A program made the translations under genes and the position numbers. Positions 1-12,000 of a stretch of 64,000 nucleotides of DNA are shown in pieces (positions within the stretch are counted from its first letter, which is position 1; every line of letters begins with the position of its first letter). The DNA is taken from the NCBI GenBank assembly GCA_037039925.1, contig JAXRKP010001692.1, positions 10,001-74,000 of the forward strand. Direction: 5' to 3'. Below the pieces are notes generated by a model. It worked only from the letters and a program-made list of their open reading frames with translations. It did no database searches and was not told the DNA's origin. The stretch comes from Doris montereyensis. Lineage: Eukaryota > Mollusca > Gastropoda > Nudibranchia > Dorididae.

Positions 1-1010
1 AGAAGCCATTAAAAGTTTTTACAACAAACTAACATGTACAGTGAGAGTAGCTGGAAATGTATCAAAAGAATTTGATGTAGATATAGGAGTAAGACAGATG
101 TATCCTAAGTCCTCTTTTTGTTTATTACATTTATGGATTCAGTCGCAAAGGCATCCCTCAAAAATGAAGAAAACGAATGTAGGTGTGTGGAAGCTCAAAC
201 CAGTAAATGTATCAATGCTTTCATTTGCTGATGATTTAGTTCTGTTTGAAAAATCAGAAAGGGACCTCCAGTCAAATATCAACATAATGAATAATGAATT
301 AAATAAAAGAGGAATGAGAGTAAATGCAAAGAAACCAAAACAATGCTAGTAACTAGGAAGCTAAAGCACAAAATCTTAAATTAGGCAGGGAGATTTTAGA
401 ACAAGTTCAAAGCTACAATTACTTAGGAATAAGGATTAACTCAGATGGAAAACTAAGAGAAGAAATCAGCCAGAGAATCCAAAAGGCAAGTGCAATATAT
501 AACCATCTAGAAAAGGCATGTGTAGGTAAACAAGAATTGTCAACAAAACCAAAATGGCAGTATACAACACAGTTTATTGTCATACTTTCCTCCTATGGCA
601 GTGAAACCTGGACCTTAGACAGCAGGGGAATACAGTAGAGTGCAGGCAGCCGAAATGAAATATCTAAGAAGAGTAGTAGGGAAAATTAAAAGAGACAAAA
701 TCAGAAACACAACAATACGAGATCAAACCAAAGCAGATAGCATAAAAACTAAGATAGAAATGAATCAACTGAGATGGTTTGGGCATGTTAACAAAAAGAA
801 CGACAATAGAATAGCTAAATCATTATACAGTGCTAAAACTCAATGTAAAATACCAAAAGGCAGACCTCGGAGAAAGTGGGAAGAAGATATAAAAAGGGAA
901 TTACCGCAAAGAAATTTTATTCTCACGGAAGGAAACAGAAAATGTCAGGACAGGGCAGCCTGAGAAAGATCATTTTTGGCATCTAAAACCCATACACCGG
1001 AAGGTAAAAT
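1..1010 (+). mobile_element. Non-LTR retrotransposon relic (C-terminal half of reverse transcriptase ORF)
   Basis: Broken frames read as the end of a LINE polymerase. At 41-349 the motif SFADDLVLFEKSERDL is the FADD form of the RT catalytic YxDD box. At 640-963 QAAEMKYLRRVVGK, RDKIRN and LRWFGHV, followed by GRPRRKWEEDI, are the usual C-terminal tail of invertebrate LINE ORF2 proteins. The stretch between, about 350-640, continues in other frames with stops, so the copy is dead. The upstream RT and the endonuclease lie outside the window or are lost. The RTE/Proto2-like clade assignment is a guess. Confidence 0.8.
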
Positions 1011-1136
1011 GGGAGCTGATAAAGAAAGAAAGAAAGAAGTTAAACTCTAGAATTTGAGTCTAATGATACAAGAAATCACAAACGTAATTGAAGAGGAAAA
1101 ATCCATCATAGTGTTTTTAAAAGGGGAAGTATTAAA

Positions 1137-2560
1137 GATTTGTCTTGTATAGATTTGTCTTGTAACAGGGCAAGTCCCGATTGTTAGTAGATGTATTTGT
1201 CTTGTAACAGGGCAAGTCCCGATTGTTAGTAGATGTATTTGTCTTGTAACAGGGCAAGTCGATTGTTAGTAGATGTATTTGTCTGTAACAGGCAAGTCCC
1301 GATTGTTAGTAGATGTATTTGTCTTGTAACAGGGCAAGTCCCGATTGTTAGTAGATGTATTTGTCTTGTAACAGGGCAAGTCCCGATTGTTAGTAGATGA
1401 TGTCCCGATTGTTAGTAGATGTATTTGTCTTGTAACAGGGCAAGTCCCGATTGTTAGTAGATGTATTTGTCTTGTAACAGGGCAAGTCCCGATTGTTAGT
1501 AGATGTATTTGTCTTGTAACAGGGCAAGTCCCGATTGTTAGTAGATGTATTTGTCTTGTAACAGGGCAAGTCCTGATTGTTAGTAGATGTATTTGTCTTG
1601 TAACAGGGCAAGTCCTGATTGTTAGTAGATGTATTTGTCTTGTAACAGGGCAAGTCCCGATTGTTAGTAGATGTATTTGTCTTGTAACAGGGCAAGTCCC
1701 GATTGTTAGTAGATGTATTTGTCTTGTAACAGGGCAAGTCCCGATTGTTAGTAGATGATAACAGGGCAAGTGTTAGTAGATGTATTTGTCTTGTAACAGG
1801 GCAAGTCCCGATTGTTAGTAGATGTATTTGTCTTGTAACAGGGCAAGTCCCGATTGTTAGTAGATGTATTTGTCTTGTAACAGATGGCTTGTAACAGGCA
1901 AGTCCCGATTGTTAGTAGATGTATTTGTCTTGTAACAGGGCAAGTCCTGATTGTTAGTAGATGTATTTGTCTTGTAACAGGCAAGTCCCGATTGTTAGTA
2001 GATGTATTTGTCTTGTAACAGGGCAAGTCCTGATTGTTAGTAGATGTATTTGTCTTAGATGTAACAGGGCAAGTCCCGATTGTTAGTAGATGTATTTGTC
2101 TTGTAACAGGGCAAGTCCCGATTGTTAGTAGATGTATTTGTCTTGTAACAGGGCAAGTCCCGATTGTTAGTAGATGTATTTGTCTTGTAACAGGGCAAGT
2201 CCCGATTGTTAGTAGATGTATTAGTCTTGTAACAGGGCAAGTCCTGATTGTTAGTAGATGTATTTGTCTTGTAACAGGGCAAGTCCCGATTGTTAGTAGA
2301 TGTATTTGTCTTGTAACAGGGCAAGTCCCGATTGTTAGTAGATGTATTTGTCTTGTAACAGGGCAAGTCCCGATTGTTAGTAGATGTATTTGTCTTGTAA
2401 CAGGGCAAGTCCCGATTGTTAGTAGATGTATTTGTCTTGTAACAGGGCAAGTCCCGATTGTTAGTAGATGTATTTGTCTTGTAACAGGGCAAGTCCCGAT
2501 TGTTAGTAGATGTATTTGTCTTGTAGTCCCGATTGGATGTATTTGTCTTGAGCAATACGA
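1137..2560. repeat. 42-bp minisatellite, roughly 33 units
   Basis: A 42-bp unit repeats head to tail for about 1.4 kb. A typical unit holds TGTCTTGTAACAGGGCAAGT followed by CCGATTGTTAGTAGATGTAT. Most units differ only by a C/T change (TCCCGA or TCCTGA). Several are shortened, for example near 1258-1290, 1397-1410, 1757-1772, 1880-1900 and 2052-2062. Because 42 is divisible by 3, both strands carry long open frames with 14-residue periods (PIVSRCICLVTGQV on +, NTSTNNRDLPCYKT on -). These are by-products of the repeat, not genes. Confidence 0.97.
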
Positions 2561-2756
2561 TAAATTTGTCTTAATTACGAAGTTGTGGAAAAAGACAAGA
2601 GTATGAGAAAAGAGACCTATTGTTTTAAAGACAGCTTAAGGTGTGTTCTGGAGAAAGATTTTAACTTTTGTCCTAAAACTAAAACTAAGAATAAGATTTT
2701 TTTTGCAGCGTTTTAATTCACATGCCTGATAATTTTAAACAGGTTATTATTTGTTG

Positions 2757-2905
2757 AAAGGGAGCGGATAGTTCATTATGTACCGCACTCGCCTACCAAG
2801 TCAATTGTCGTGGGTTCGAATCCCGGATCTTTTATTTTCGGGTTTCTTCCGCTCCTATATCAGGTGGTAGGCATTAGTCCTATTGGAGGACAACAACAGA
2901 TTGGG
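2757..2905 (+). mobile_element. tRNA-derived SINE, family C
   Basis: The head GGAGCGGATAGTTCATTATG, then GTGGGTTCGAATCCCGG near 2810-2827, looks like a tRNA gene with a B box (GGTTCGAATCC). It does not fold into an intact cloverleaf and runs into a non-tRNA body. A related copy in the opposite orientation lies at about 4140-4265, where TGAGCTATCCGCTCCC mirrors the head. Confidence 0.55.
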
Positions 2906-2929
2906 TGGGGCGGCTGAAAGTAATGCACG

Positions 2930-3600
2930 ATTGTTAATACCTCAAAAAGCCATAAATTGAATTATTTGTGTCGTATATCAAATTAAAGCTCACGATGTTG
3001 ACTTCAAGATTAAAAGACATATATTTCAACATAGTCCCCGTGTTTTTCGACACAGACGCTCCAACCATGTACTAGTTGGTGAGAGCCGTCGGCAACATTT
3101 TCAGCTTCTTAACCAGGAGTACTCAGCTGCCTGAATTTCACAAGTGTCGTTGGGTTGAGATATTTCTTTAAAGTTTTGGAAATGGAGCAAAATCTGAAGG
3201 AGCAAGATCAGGCTGTACGGAAGAAGGGGAGAATCTCGTGGAAATTCATACGCTGCAGAGCATCTTGCGTGTAGACTGGTGTGTGGACGAGCATGATGGA
3301 GGATGGGATCATTCAACGGGGCGAACACGACGCAATCGTGCACGAAGCTTCCTCAGTGTATCAATGTATCGACGACACGAGTTAATAAAATTGCTCCCCT
3401 TCCGAAATTCCTTATTATGTACAATACCCCCCGTAGTCCCGAAACACCGTTGACATGACAGCATGTTTGAATGCTGACCCGATAAGTACATAAATTGTGT
3501 TGTTTTGCGAATGCGTCGATAGGAAATGGGAAAATGTTTGGAAACAGCTTGATAAGATGGCTGCAAAGAGCCTTGTCTGATCTTTAATTTGAATTATTCG
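2930..3600 (-). mobile_element. mariner-family transposase relic
   Basis: The - strand carries scattered pieces of a mariner (IS630/Tc1 superfamily) transposase. Around 3310-3566 it reads YIDTLRKLRARLRRVRP, matching the mariner TLRKLR segment. At 3255-3310 it reads HHARPHTSLHA, the motif holding the second catalytic Asp region in mariners (usually DNARPH; here the D and N positions are changed). At 3030-3080 it reads VCVEKHGDYVE, the conserved C-terminus. Frames shift several times and stops interrupt, so no transposase can be made. Terminal inverted repeats were not identified. Confidence 0.75.
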
Positions 3601-4137
3601 CTTTAATAGTAGGTTTTGAGTTATTCAGGTATATGCATTACACTCGGTTGGCCTTATTTAAAAGAACCCCGGTAGTTGGAAATCGGAAAGAGCATGTCAT
3701 TCCGGCCGCCACCCATACTATTATCTAGTAACAATAATGTGTTGAGCACATAATATGCGTTGTAAATGTATTCTTTTCTTTTCTGTTACCCAATGTTTGG
3801 ATTTCATTTCTAATAATAGCATATTATCTTTTGCGTCAATATTGGTGATCGCTTAACATTTACTGTTACTGCCACGCTTGGGCTAATTTTTTTCCTTCCC
3901 AGGTTAGTATGGATGCCCAGCCACACCTTTGATCTTGCCCTCTGCTACTTTTTACTCAGAGTCAATAATTCTGATGTGCAAGAGAAAGCAGGCCTTTGGT
4001 ATGAATTCAATTTTGCCAGGGTGGCGGCTGGAATGTCCAGCTCTTTTCGATTTCCAAGCACCAAAGGTTCTTTTTTATGCACAAAGGCACGTGGGACCTC
4101 CCAGTCGGTCTGCGATAAGATTAAGCACTCATTTCAT

Positions 4138-4266
4138 CCTGCCCACTACAGGATAAGGGAGCAGAAGAAACCCGGAGGAAAACGGATTTCAAATTCAAGA
4201 CTGCGCGACGGCCTTGATTCGAACCCATGATATTTGGCCGTACATACTGAGCTATCCGCTCCCCTG
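4138..4266 (-). mobile_element. tRNA-derived SINE, family C (inverted copy)
   Basis: Read on the - strand the head GGGGAGCGGATAGCTCAGTA is followed by a degenerate B box (ATGGGTTCGAATCAAGGC near 4212-4230). It ends in a GTTTCTTCTGCTCCCTTATC-type segment like the copy at 2757-2905. It directly precedes a family A SINE on the + strand. Confidence 0.5.
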
Positions 4267-4297
4267 TGGTTAATAATATACCCGTTAAGTAATTATA

Positions 4298-4600
4298 AGT
4301 GGCGTCAGTGGCCGGGTGGTATATGGCTACCGGTCTTGAGATCCTGGGATCCTGGGTTCGAATCTTAGCAAAGCTAGTTCCGACGTTTGTTCCTTGGGAA
4401 AGACACTTAAAACGCATTTTGCCCATCTCGATCCAGGTGAAAAGCCTGGAAATTAAAACCGGCATCACATTAGCGCCCTGTCTAGGCGATGAATATTTTT
4501 TGCAAGTTTCGCTTCACGCTATGGAAATCGGAATAAGTTCTGAATATATGGGCCATAATGGCCTCGAGGGAACTTTTCTTGTTTCTTTTTTCTTCTTCAA
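4298..4600 (+). mobile_element. tRNA-derived SINE, family A
   Basis: The head has an A-box-like GTCAGTGGCCGGGTGG (4302-4317) and a B box CTGGGTTCGAATC (4351-4363). The middle GTTCCTTGGGAAAGACAC is shared with copies at 15.66, 17.6 and 27.1 kb. The tail after 4420 differs from the other copies, so this may be a subfamily or a chimera. Confidence 0.65.
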
Positions 4601-4874
4601 GTAATTACGTTCTCTTTCCTATTTTTTTCAGACGGTGCCAGTGTGATAAAAGGGGACGCCGTCTAAGCATGTTTACTAACATTTATTTAAGGAACATTTG
4701 ATTAACTTGCTTCATATCGAGCACACGATTGAATAAAGAAGGGTTTAACGTCATAGGAAACAAACATGGCATGGCAAAATGCTTCCTTGGTGATCTTTTC
4801 TTCCTTCACCTCAAACTACAGTGACAAAATGTCATACATCCCCATCGTATCCTTAATTTTCAAATTGTTCAGGG

Positions 4875-5913
4875 TTGATCAAATATTGTGACGTCCTCTC
4901 TAATTATTATGCTAGCTTAATCGGTGATAATGTCATTCAGTACATTTATACCATCAACTTAGCCATTGTCTGTACTGCTTGCTGTTTGTTTGGCCTCGTA
5001 AGTAACACCATCAACATTGTAATATTCTTGCAGCAAAGCTTTAAGGAAACGGTCAACATTGCCTTACTGAGCTTGTCAATATCGGATTTTTTCTGTTCTT
5101 TTTCCCTTTTATGGGTGACCATATGTTACAATCCTTTGTTTATGTATTCAGACGTGCCAATTCTTACTATTGATATACAGCATAAAACAGGTGGATGGAC
5201 GCATGTGATCTTTACTGCAACAGCCTTTCTGACAATGTATATCGCCCTGGAGCGATGTCTGTGCATCGCCTTCCCGCTAAAGATCAAAACTTTCCTAACA
5301 CCAAAACGTGTAGCAATCATCATCGCTATGATTTACATCGTAATCATTGGAAGCATGAGTCAAAACTACTTTAACATCAGATTTGTCCGAAATTTGATTC
5401 TGTAAAAACAGGACACTACTTGGCATGGTTTATACAAAAACAGATATATGATACAGACAGTGACATATTATCTCAATGTCATTTATCCGTCGGCACCTGT
5501 GACCGGTGTTGTCATTTGTTCTGGAATTCTTATTTGGAAACTAAACCAAAGAAGCAAATGGCTCCACACTGCCACTAACTCCCAAGTAAAGAATAATCCA
5601 CGAGCCAAAAAAGACAGCCAAGTGGTCAAAATGGTCGTTTGTGTGGCTGTCATTTTCATCTGTAGCTTCACACCGTCTGTGATATTCTTTTTTGCCATAG
5701 CTATACAACCAGAGCTAAACGTTGGTAAAACATATGAAAATCTGTTCATTACGTTATCTTCTATTATATACACCCTGGGGGCATTCAATGCAAGTGTGAA
5801 TATTTTTGTATACTAATATGAGTTCCAAATATAAAGTGCACTTTCGCTCTTTATTCTGTGGTAATGCTGGAGAAGTCAAACGTATCCTCACCCAATTTCT
5901 AAAAAATCTTTAA
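4875..5913 (+). pseudogene. Rhodopsin-family GPCR, mollusc chemosensory-receptor type, frame-broken
   Basis: A single-exon seven-helix receptor of about 340 residues. TM1 is near residues 24-52 and includes GLVSNTINIVIFL. TM2 contains LSLSISDF. TM3 is followed by ERCLCIAFPLK, the E/DRY position in the ERC form typical of molluscan chemosensory and peptide-receptor-like GPCRs. TM5 contains GVVICSGILIWKL, TM6 VVKMVVCVAVIFICSF, and TM7 ends NASVNIFVY, the NPxxY site in its molluscan variant. The frame is lost at three A runs (about 5386-5390, 5406-5410 and 5435-5439), each one base short, which together restore the frame. A fourth break at 5814-5817 looks like a missing TA; beyond it the usual tail MSSKYK continues to a stop at 5911-5913. 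It may be a pseudogene, or an intact gene with consensus errors. The ligand is unknown. Confidence 0.8.
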
Positions 5914-6051
5914 CCAGTCAATGTTTTGTTATCATTTCAAACACATACACTATTCATGTACTAAACACGTCATAGTTTCAATAGTTATGGAAAACAAATA
6001 CAAACTATTTTAGGAGATAACGTATGGCACCATTCAAGCTTTTCTAACTGC

Positions 6052-6056
<5 letters not shown>

Positions 6057-6147
<91 letters not shown>
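6057..6147. repeat. (TA)n microsatellite
   Basis: About 90 bp of uninterrupted TA dinucleotides. Confidence 0.99.
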
Positions 6148-6150
<3 letters not shown>

Positions 6151-6989
6151 TATCAGGCCAAGAATGCAATCCAACTTTATTTCGCAACTGATTAGGCTGG
6201 AATTTTCTGTAAAGGTTACAAATCACCTATAGATATGACTGTTGACCCTTGATGAAATATTTTTGGTAACTAATAATTTATTCATTTTTGCACTATTTTT
6301 TTCTTCTTCTGATAACTTACTTTTTAGGGTTTTTTAAGATAAGGTTCGCCAAAGCCCTTCATCGGTCTCAATAATTGTGTTTACGTTCGAAAACCATGAC
6401 TGTACAATATAATTATAATGTTTGACGGTGTCAGTCAGAGATTTTAAGGTGCGTAGTGTGTGTCTGCCAGTGCCAGATTTTACAAAGGGCCACATGTAAG
6501 CAGATTTGTTAATCTAATTTCAGTGACATTAAATGTTACTTCGGGAAAAGACAGCGAATAGCCATCCTTTAACGACAATGTTGTGCAGGCCAACATATCT
6601 GTGTTACAAACAGCATGAAACGCATCCTTGGCAAGATCCTCATATGCTTTTTCAATGAGCCAAAGGCGGTCATAAGCCTGCAACTTAATCATCAGGAAAC
6701 TTGTTTAGGGGGGGGGAGCATTGAACATCTTTTAAAGTATGAATTTGAAATATAAAACTAGTCATTCCCTGGAATAGTTTTTGAGTTATTCAGGAATGTG
6801 CACTACTTATCAGCCTGCCCTTATACTTCGTAGGCCTCATGGGGTCCTGATTCTGATCCTGATCCTGATTCTGCCTTTAATGTTCATATTTTGTTTTGGA
6901 GATTCTAACATGTTTTTGGAATCGATGTTGAAAATACATGACTGAGGATCTAAATTAAATTGTTGATGGAGAATGAGATATTAGGTGTA

Positions 6990-7340
<351 letters not shown>

Positions 7341-7779
7341 TCTCCTTAGTTACATTGTTATTTCCGTAGTATCTTCATACATCTCCGTTATATCCTCTTT
7401 GTATTCTCTTCAGTTAATCCATTTTTAAAGGAAATATTTAGTCTGCTTCCCTATTCTTGTAACGTATTATCTAGTAGAAAGGCACGCATAAGAATGAGAA
7501 TCGCCTTGTCTGTTATAACACCATAATAAAGAAAAAATATAAATCTTAATGCTCAGATTTATCTTTTTTATTCTTTACTTGTAACATGAAATTATTTTTA
7601 TTTATAACTGGACAGATGGATGCAATTACGGTTGGATTGATTGATTAGTTGATTGATGTATGATTGGAATGTGTTGTGATCGAATTAATTAATTTATTCA
7701 TTTGTTTTTGATTTGATTCATAAATAAATAGTGTCTTCGGCAGTTAACCCTTCATTCTCAGTAATGTAAAGTAAAGCCC

Positions 7780-8010
7780 ATACTCAGAGTTGAGCGTGGG
7801 TAATCAGGAGAAGAGTCCCGATTATTTTTTCAAGGCATACGGCATAATGTGATAGTTTGCTATTGCATTCCACACCGCCTTTAGTTTCACCGAAACTTAA
7901 TAGACCTAGGTATCCATTTTGCTTCTGGGTCGACAGGAGGGTCAGAAAAATGTACCCGAACAGGGAAGCGAACACGGGCCTCCTGTGTTGTAGTCAGACA
8001 CTCAAACGAC
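7780..8010 (-). mobile_element. Possible tRNA-derived SINE, unassigned family
   Basis: On the - strand a head with CAGTCGTTTGAGTGTCTGAC-like sequence and GTGTTCGCTTCCCTGTTCGG near 7950-7980 resembles a degenerate promoter B box followed by a unique body. No second copy was seen in the window, so the call rests on tRNA-like features only. Confidence 0.3.
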
Positions 8011-8431
8011 TGGTGCTTCAGTCTATTGATTATGGCTCGTTAGAATTTCAAGAACATTCATAATAAAGTTATATGACTTGTTTATCGTTGTTTTAAACAA
8101 GTAAATGAACATTAATTATATTGCTGGATGGAATGTGAATGCACGTGATAGAACCTACACGATATTTTTTTCTAAAGTGGAAACACTACATAGTGCTCGT
8201 CCATTAGTCATTTCGTTCTATAATTTGTTCGCTGTGCAGAATGTTAACATACTAAAGCCTAAAGCTTGTCTTACGGGGTCTACTACACATTGCACATCAC
8301 CAAAGTAGAGGTATGCACAGCCTCATGTGACTGCCTGGGGAAATATTAGTGTGTACAAATGTCAAATATTGTTTTCTTTATCCACGGAATTGGATATGAC
8401 ACAAAATAAAGATGTAATAGGGAATAGACCT

Positions 8432-8560
8432 CTAAATTCTAGATCTAGATCTATTTGAGAGAAGATGGGAATCAATCGGATAGTGTGTTATTTTCTATAC
8501 GTGAAGAAATCTATTCGGATTGAGCTAGATTCTAGATCTAGATTAAGATTTCAGATGATT
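8432..8560. repeat. AGATCT/TCTAGA palindrome cluster
   Basis: Repeated TCTAGATCTAGATC words at about 8438-8452 and 8530-8545 with AT-rich spacers. Similar clusters occur at 43.58, 43.80, 55.93-56.34 and 60.67 kb. Confidence 0.8.
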
Positions 8561-8868
8561 CAGATTCCTAAGACTAAGACCAAGACTCATTAAACCTACA
8601 ATTTTAGAACATGTTCACTTGAAACAGTTCAGCATGCTGTGTTATGCATAGATCTTTAAGAATGTTCAATATTGATGAATCTGCAATTCATCAATTTGCT
8701 CTTCATGATGAAGAAATAAGATCAAGGCTTTGATAATTTGAAGACATCCACTACAGGTGCCTTAAAATTGTCTGTTGTGGTTATATTTAGAATCCATATA
8801 TATATATATATATATATATAGATCTAATATAGAATAATAGATTCTATTATATTTTCTATTGTTATTAG

Positions 8869-9089
8869 ACCGTTGAGAATGGAAAAAGCAACTTGCTACA
8901 CCCCAAATCTACAGTGAGACTTTTACAGAAGCGCAGTCTTGATGGCTTATATTTCAACAATCCCGGTGTTCGTTTTTACAAAGAAACAATATCATGTTCT
9001 CAAAGTCTTTACAAACGTGGACTCACTTGGTCATTTTGGCTGTGTAAATGCAATTGAATTTTCCTCTGACGGAGAGCTGATAGCATCAG
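8869..9089 (+). CDS. DCAF5: DCAF5 exon 1 (or first recognised exon)
   Basis: The frame is open from 8869, just after a TAG that also makes a plausible splice acceptor (TTTTCTATTGTTATTAG). It reads VRLLQKRSLDGLYF then SQSLYKR; after one surplus G at 9019-9020 the next frame gives DSLGHFGCVNAIEFSSDGE. An ATG at 8879 is one base out of frame because of an A5 run at 8883-8887; one more A there would put it in frame. The start is therefore either this ATG or an upstream exon. The donor is TCAG|GTAAAT at 9090. Confidence 0.85.
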
Positions 9090-12000
9090 GTAAATATAGA
9101 CATTATAAATGTGTGATCCTTTACACTCACAAGATGTCTCCCTTATCACCCAATCCCTTACCCTCTCTACAGTCTACTGCTGTTAGTTTGCCACTGTCTG
9201 TCACAGCAAAATATGTTTGATTAGACCGTTTGTCAGACTAACAAAAAACATAAATTTTACAGAGTCATGTTTGCAGGAGCTGAAACCAGATAGTGCGACA
9301 TCGCATTTCAAAGTATTCAGAGTAATTTTTTGCTTTCAGTGATTGAATCCTCAGACTTACATACAGTAAACTTTGTTTTAGGTTACGAAGATTTCGTAGT
9401 AATGTGATCATTTTTATATATATATATGAGCAGTCAAATTATAGGTACACACTGATACTTGCGATATATTATCTGTCTAGCTGTCCTGGCTATCTCAGCC
9501 AATCTCCAGAAACAAAAGGTGAAAATACATCATAGATGAGTCTACACTTGTAACGGTGCACTTATTGCAATCGTCTTTCATGGTTCAATTCAATGCACTA
9601 AATTTGAGGCATGCGGCCATGTGGTGTATACAATATTTGTATGTTCCATCCAGGTCATTACGGCCCATCATAGAGCTGAAGTTTATCCAGTCTCTGTAGG
9701 GGAGGCTGGAACTGGTGATGATAATCACCTGGTCAGCTGTAGTCTAAACGCAGGTTTTTACCCCCAAGCCAGTGCTTCTGGGAATGTGTGAAAATATTAT
9801 GTCAGATTAACAGACAATGTGATCACTACTATATCGCGGGCATGATGGAAAAATAGAGTTGAAATTTGAATTTAGAAATTGGACGTATCATGAACTTAAA
9901 GAAATTTCATAATAGAATAAGGCGTATCTTATGCGCCCTTGAATCGAAGACAAAAAGTTTATCATTTGATACGCTTTGTTCAAAGATGATCTCCATCTTG
10001 CATTACTCTTCAGGGACCACGTATCATCCTTTAGTCGCTGAGGTTGAAATGATTTTAACAATACAATTGATTCTTAAATAATTATTTACATGGCCAAAAG
10101 TATGCAAGAAACCCCGATAGCTAACCAAGGAGGTTGTTCACAATTCACAATGCAGCACCAGTTGGAATTTGTCAGATACGATAAAGCGAGCGTAAATAGC
10201 GGCCGTACTGGAGCAACAGATGCTATGGCTCTTTGACAATCACAAGGGACTGATAACAGAGTGAGGATGCAACCCGCTAATCTTTGGTCAAGCATTCGGC
10301 ACAAAAGTTTTATTGGCTTTCTATGTGAGATTCAAACATGGAGTTTTGCATCCCAAAGTGTGCATTTAGTCCTTAGTTCATTCTTTGACACCAGGCAAAT
10401 GTAGTAATACTTCCAATTTTTCTTCTTGTTTCTTTGCTGCAAATTGCAAAATTGGACATGGATTCATCTCATGATCAAATCAGTTTAATATGATTATAAA
10501 TGTTCTTTTTATTTAATCCAATCAATCTTTATTCTAAGTTTATTTAATGCACAGAGAGATACAGAGACAGAGAGAGAAACACACAGATAGAGAGAGAGAA
10601 AGAGAAACACAGAGAGAAAGAGAGGTAGAGAAAGACACAGAGAGAAGAAGAGAGAGGGGCAGAGAGAGAGAGAAAGAGACAAACAAACAGGTAGACAGGT
10701 ATACAGACAAAGAGAGAGTCACAGACAGGGATACAGAGAAAAAGTGATAGACAGAGGGACAGATATATATATCTATATGTAGAGAGAGAGAGAGGGGCAG
10801 GACAGACAGGAAGAGAGACTGAGAGAGGCAGACAGACAGAGTGAGAGAGAGACATACAGACGACAAACATTTACACACAGAGAGAAAGAGACACAAACAG
10901 AGTGAGAGAGAGACACACAGACACAGAGAGAAAGAGACAGACAAATAGAGTGAAAGAGAGATACAGACATAGACAGAGTGAGACACAGAGAGAATTTGAT
11001 ATGATTTGATTTTATCGACATCCACAACTAAGGGTGATCTCTGGATTTTTTGTAAACAGCCAAGGGACATGTGCCGTGGACAGTGTTATGATCTGCACAC
11101 ATGACCCTCTTTTTTTTTTGTCGCCCACTCGGATGGGACTAGATGTCGAGCCACCTACCTGGGCAAAGGGGATAATAGAGAGAAAGAGAGGCAGAGAAGC
11201 ACAGAGAGAGGGGCACAGACAGAGAGAGAGAGACAGACAAACAAACAGAGGTAGACAGGTATACAGACAAAGAGAGAGACAGAGGGAGACAGAAAGAGCG
11301 ATAGACAGAGGGACAGATAGAGAGGCAAAGACAGATATATATATATATAGAGAGGGAGAGAGAGAGGGGCAGGACAGACAGGAGAGAGAGAAAGAGATAG
11401 ACAGACAGATTGAGAGAGAGACATAGACGACAGACATACAGAGAGAGAGAAAGAGACACAAACAGTGAGAGAGAGACATACAGACAGAGAGAGAAAGAGA
11501 CAGACACATACAGGTGAAAGAGAGACAAACAGACATAGACAGAGTGAGACACAAAGAGAATTTGATATGATTTGATTTTACCAACATCCACAACTAAGGT
11601 GATCTCGGGGTTTTTGTAAACAGCCAAGGGACACGTGCCGTGGATAGTGTTGGGATCTGCACACATGACCTCTTTTTGCCACCCATCTCCAGTGGGACTA
11701 GATGTCGAGCCACCTACCTGGGCAAAGGGGATAATAAGGGAAAAAACTTGAAAGAAATATTCAACCACCGTGAGGGTTTGAGATCCACGACCGTTTGGTT
11801 GAGAGGCCGACACCTTGCATCTGGGCAACCGAGTCAAACCCCCCCCCCCCCCCCCCCCCAAGAGAGAGATTGGGGGGCGGGGCGTAGAGCCAGACAAACA
11901 GAGAGAGAGAGTGTGTGTGAGAAAGAGAGAGAGAGAGAGAAACAAAGAGACAGAGGTAGACATACAGAGATAGATAGAGAGAGATTTTAATATTTACGTT

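Noticed and set aside
1137..2560. CRISPR-like array of regular repeats
   Set aside because: No unique spacers between repeats; units are contiguous and the genome is eukaryotic.
1266..2606. Long open frames on both strands over the 42-bp repeats
   Set aside because: Product of a period divisible by three; no start context, no domain, and equal openness on both strands.
2780..2830. Functional tRNA gene
   Set aside because: B-box-like sequence present but no intact cloverleaf; better explained as a SINE head.
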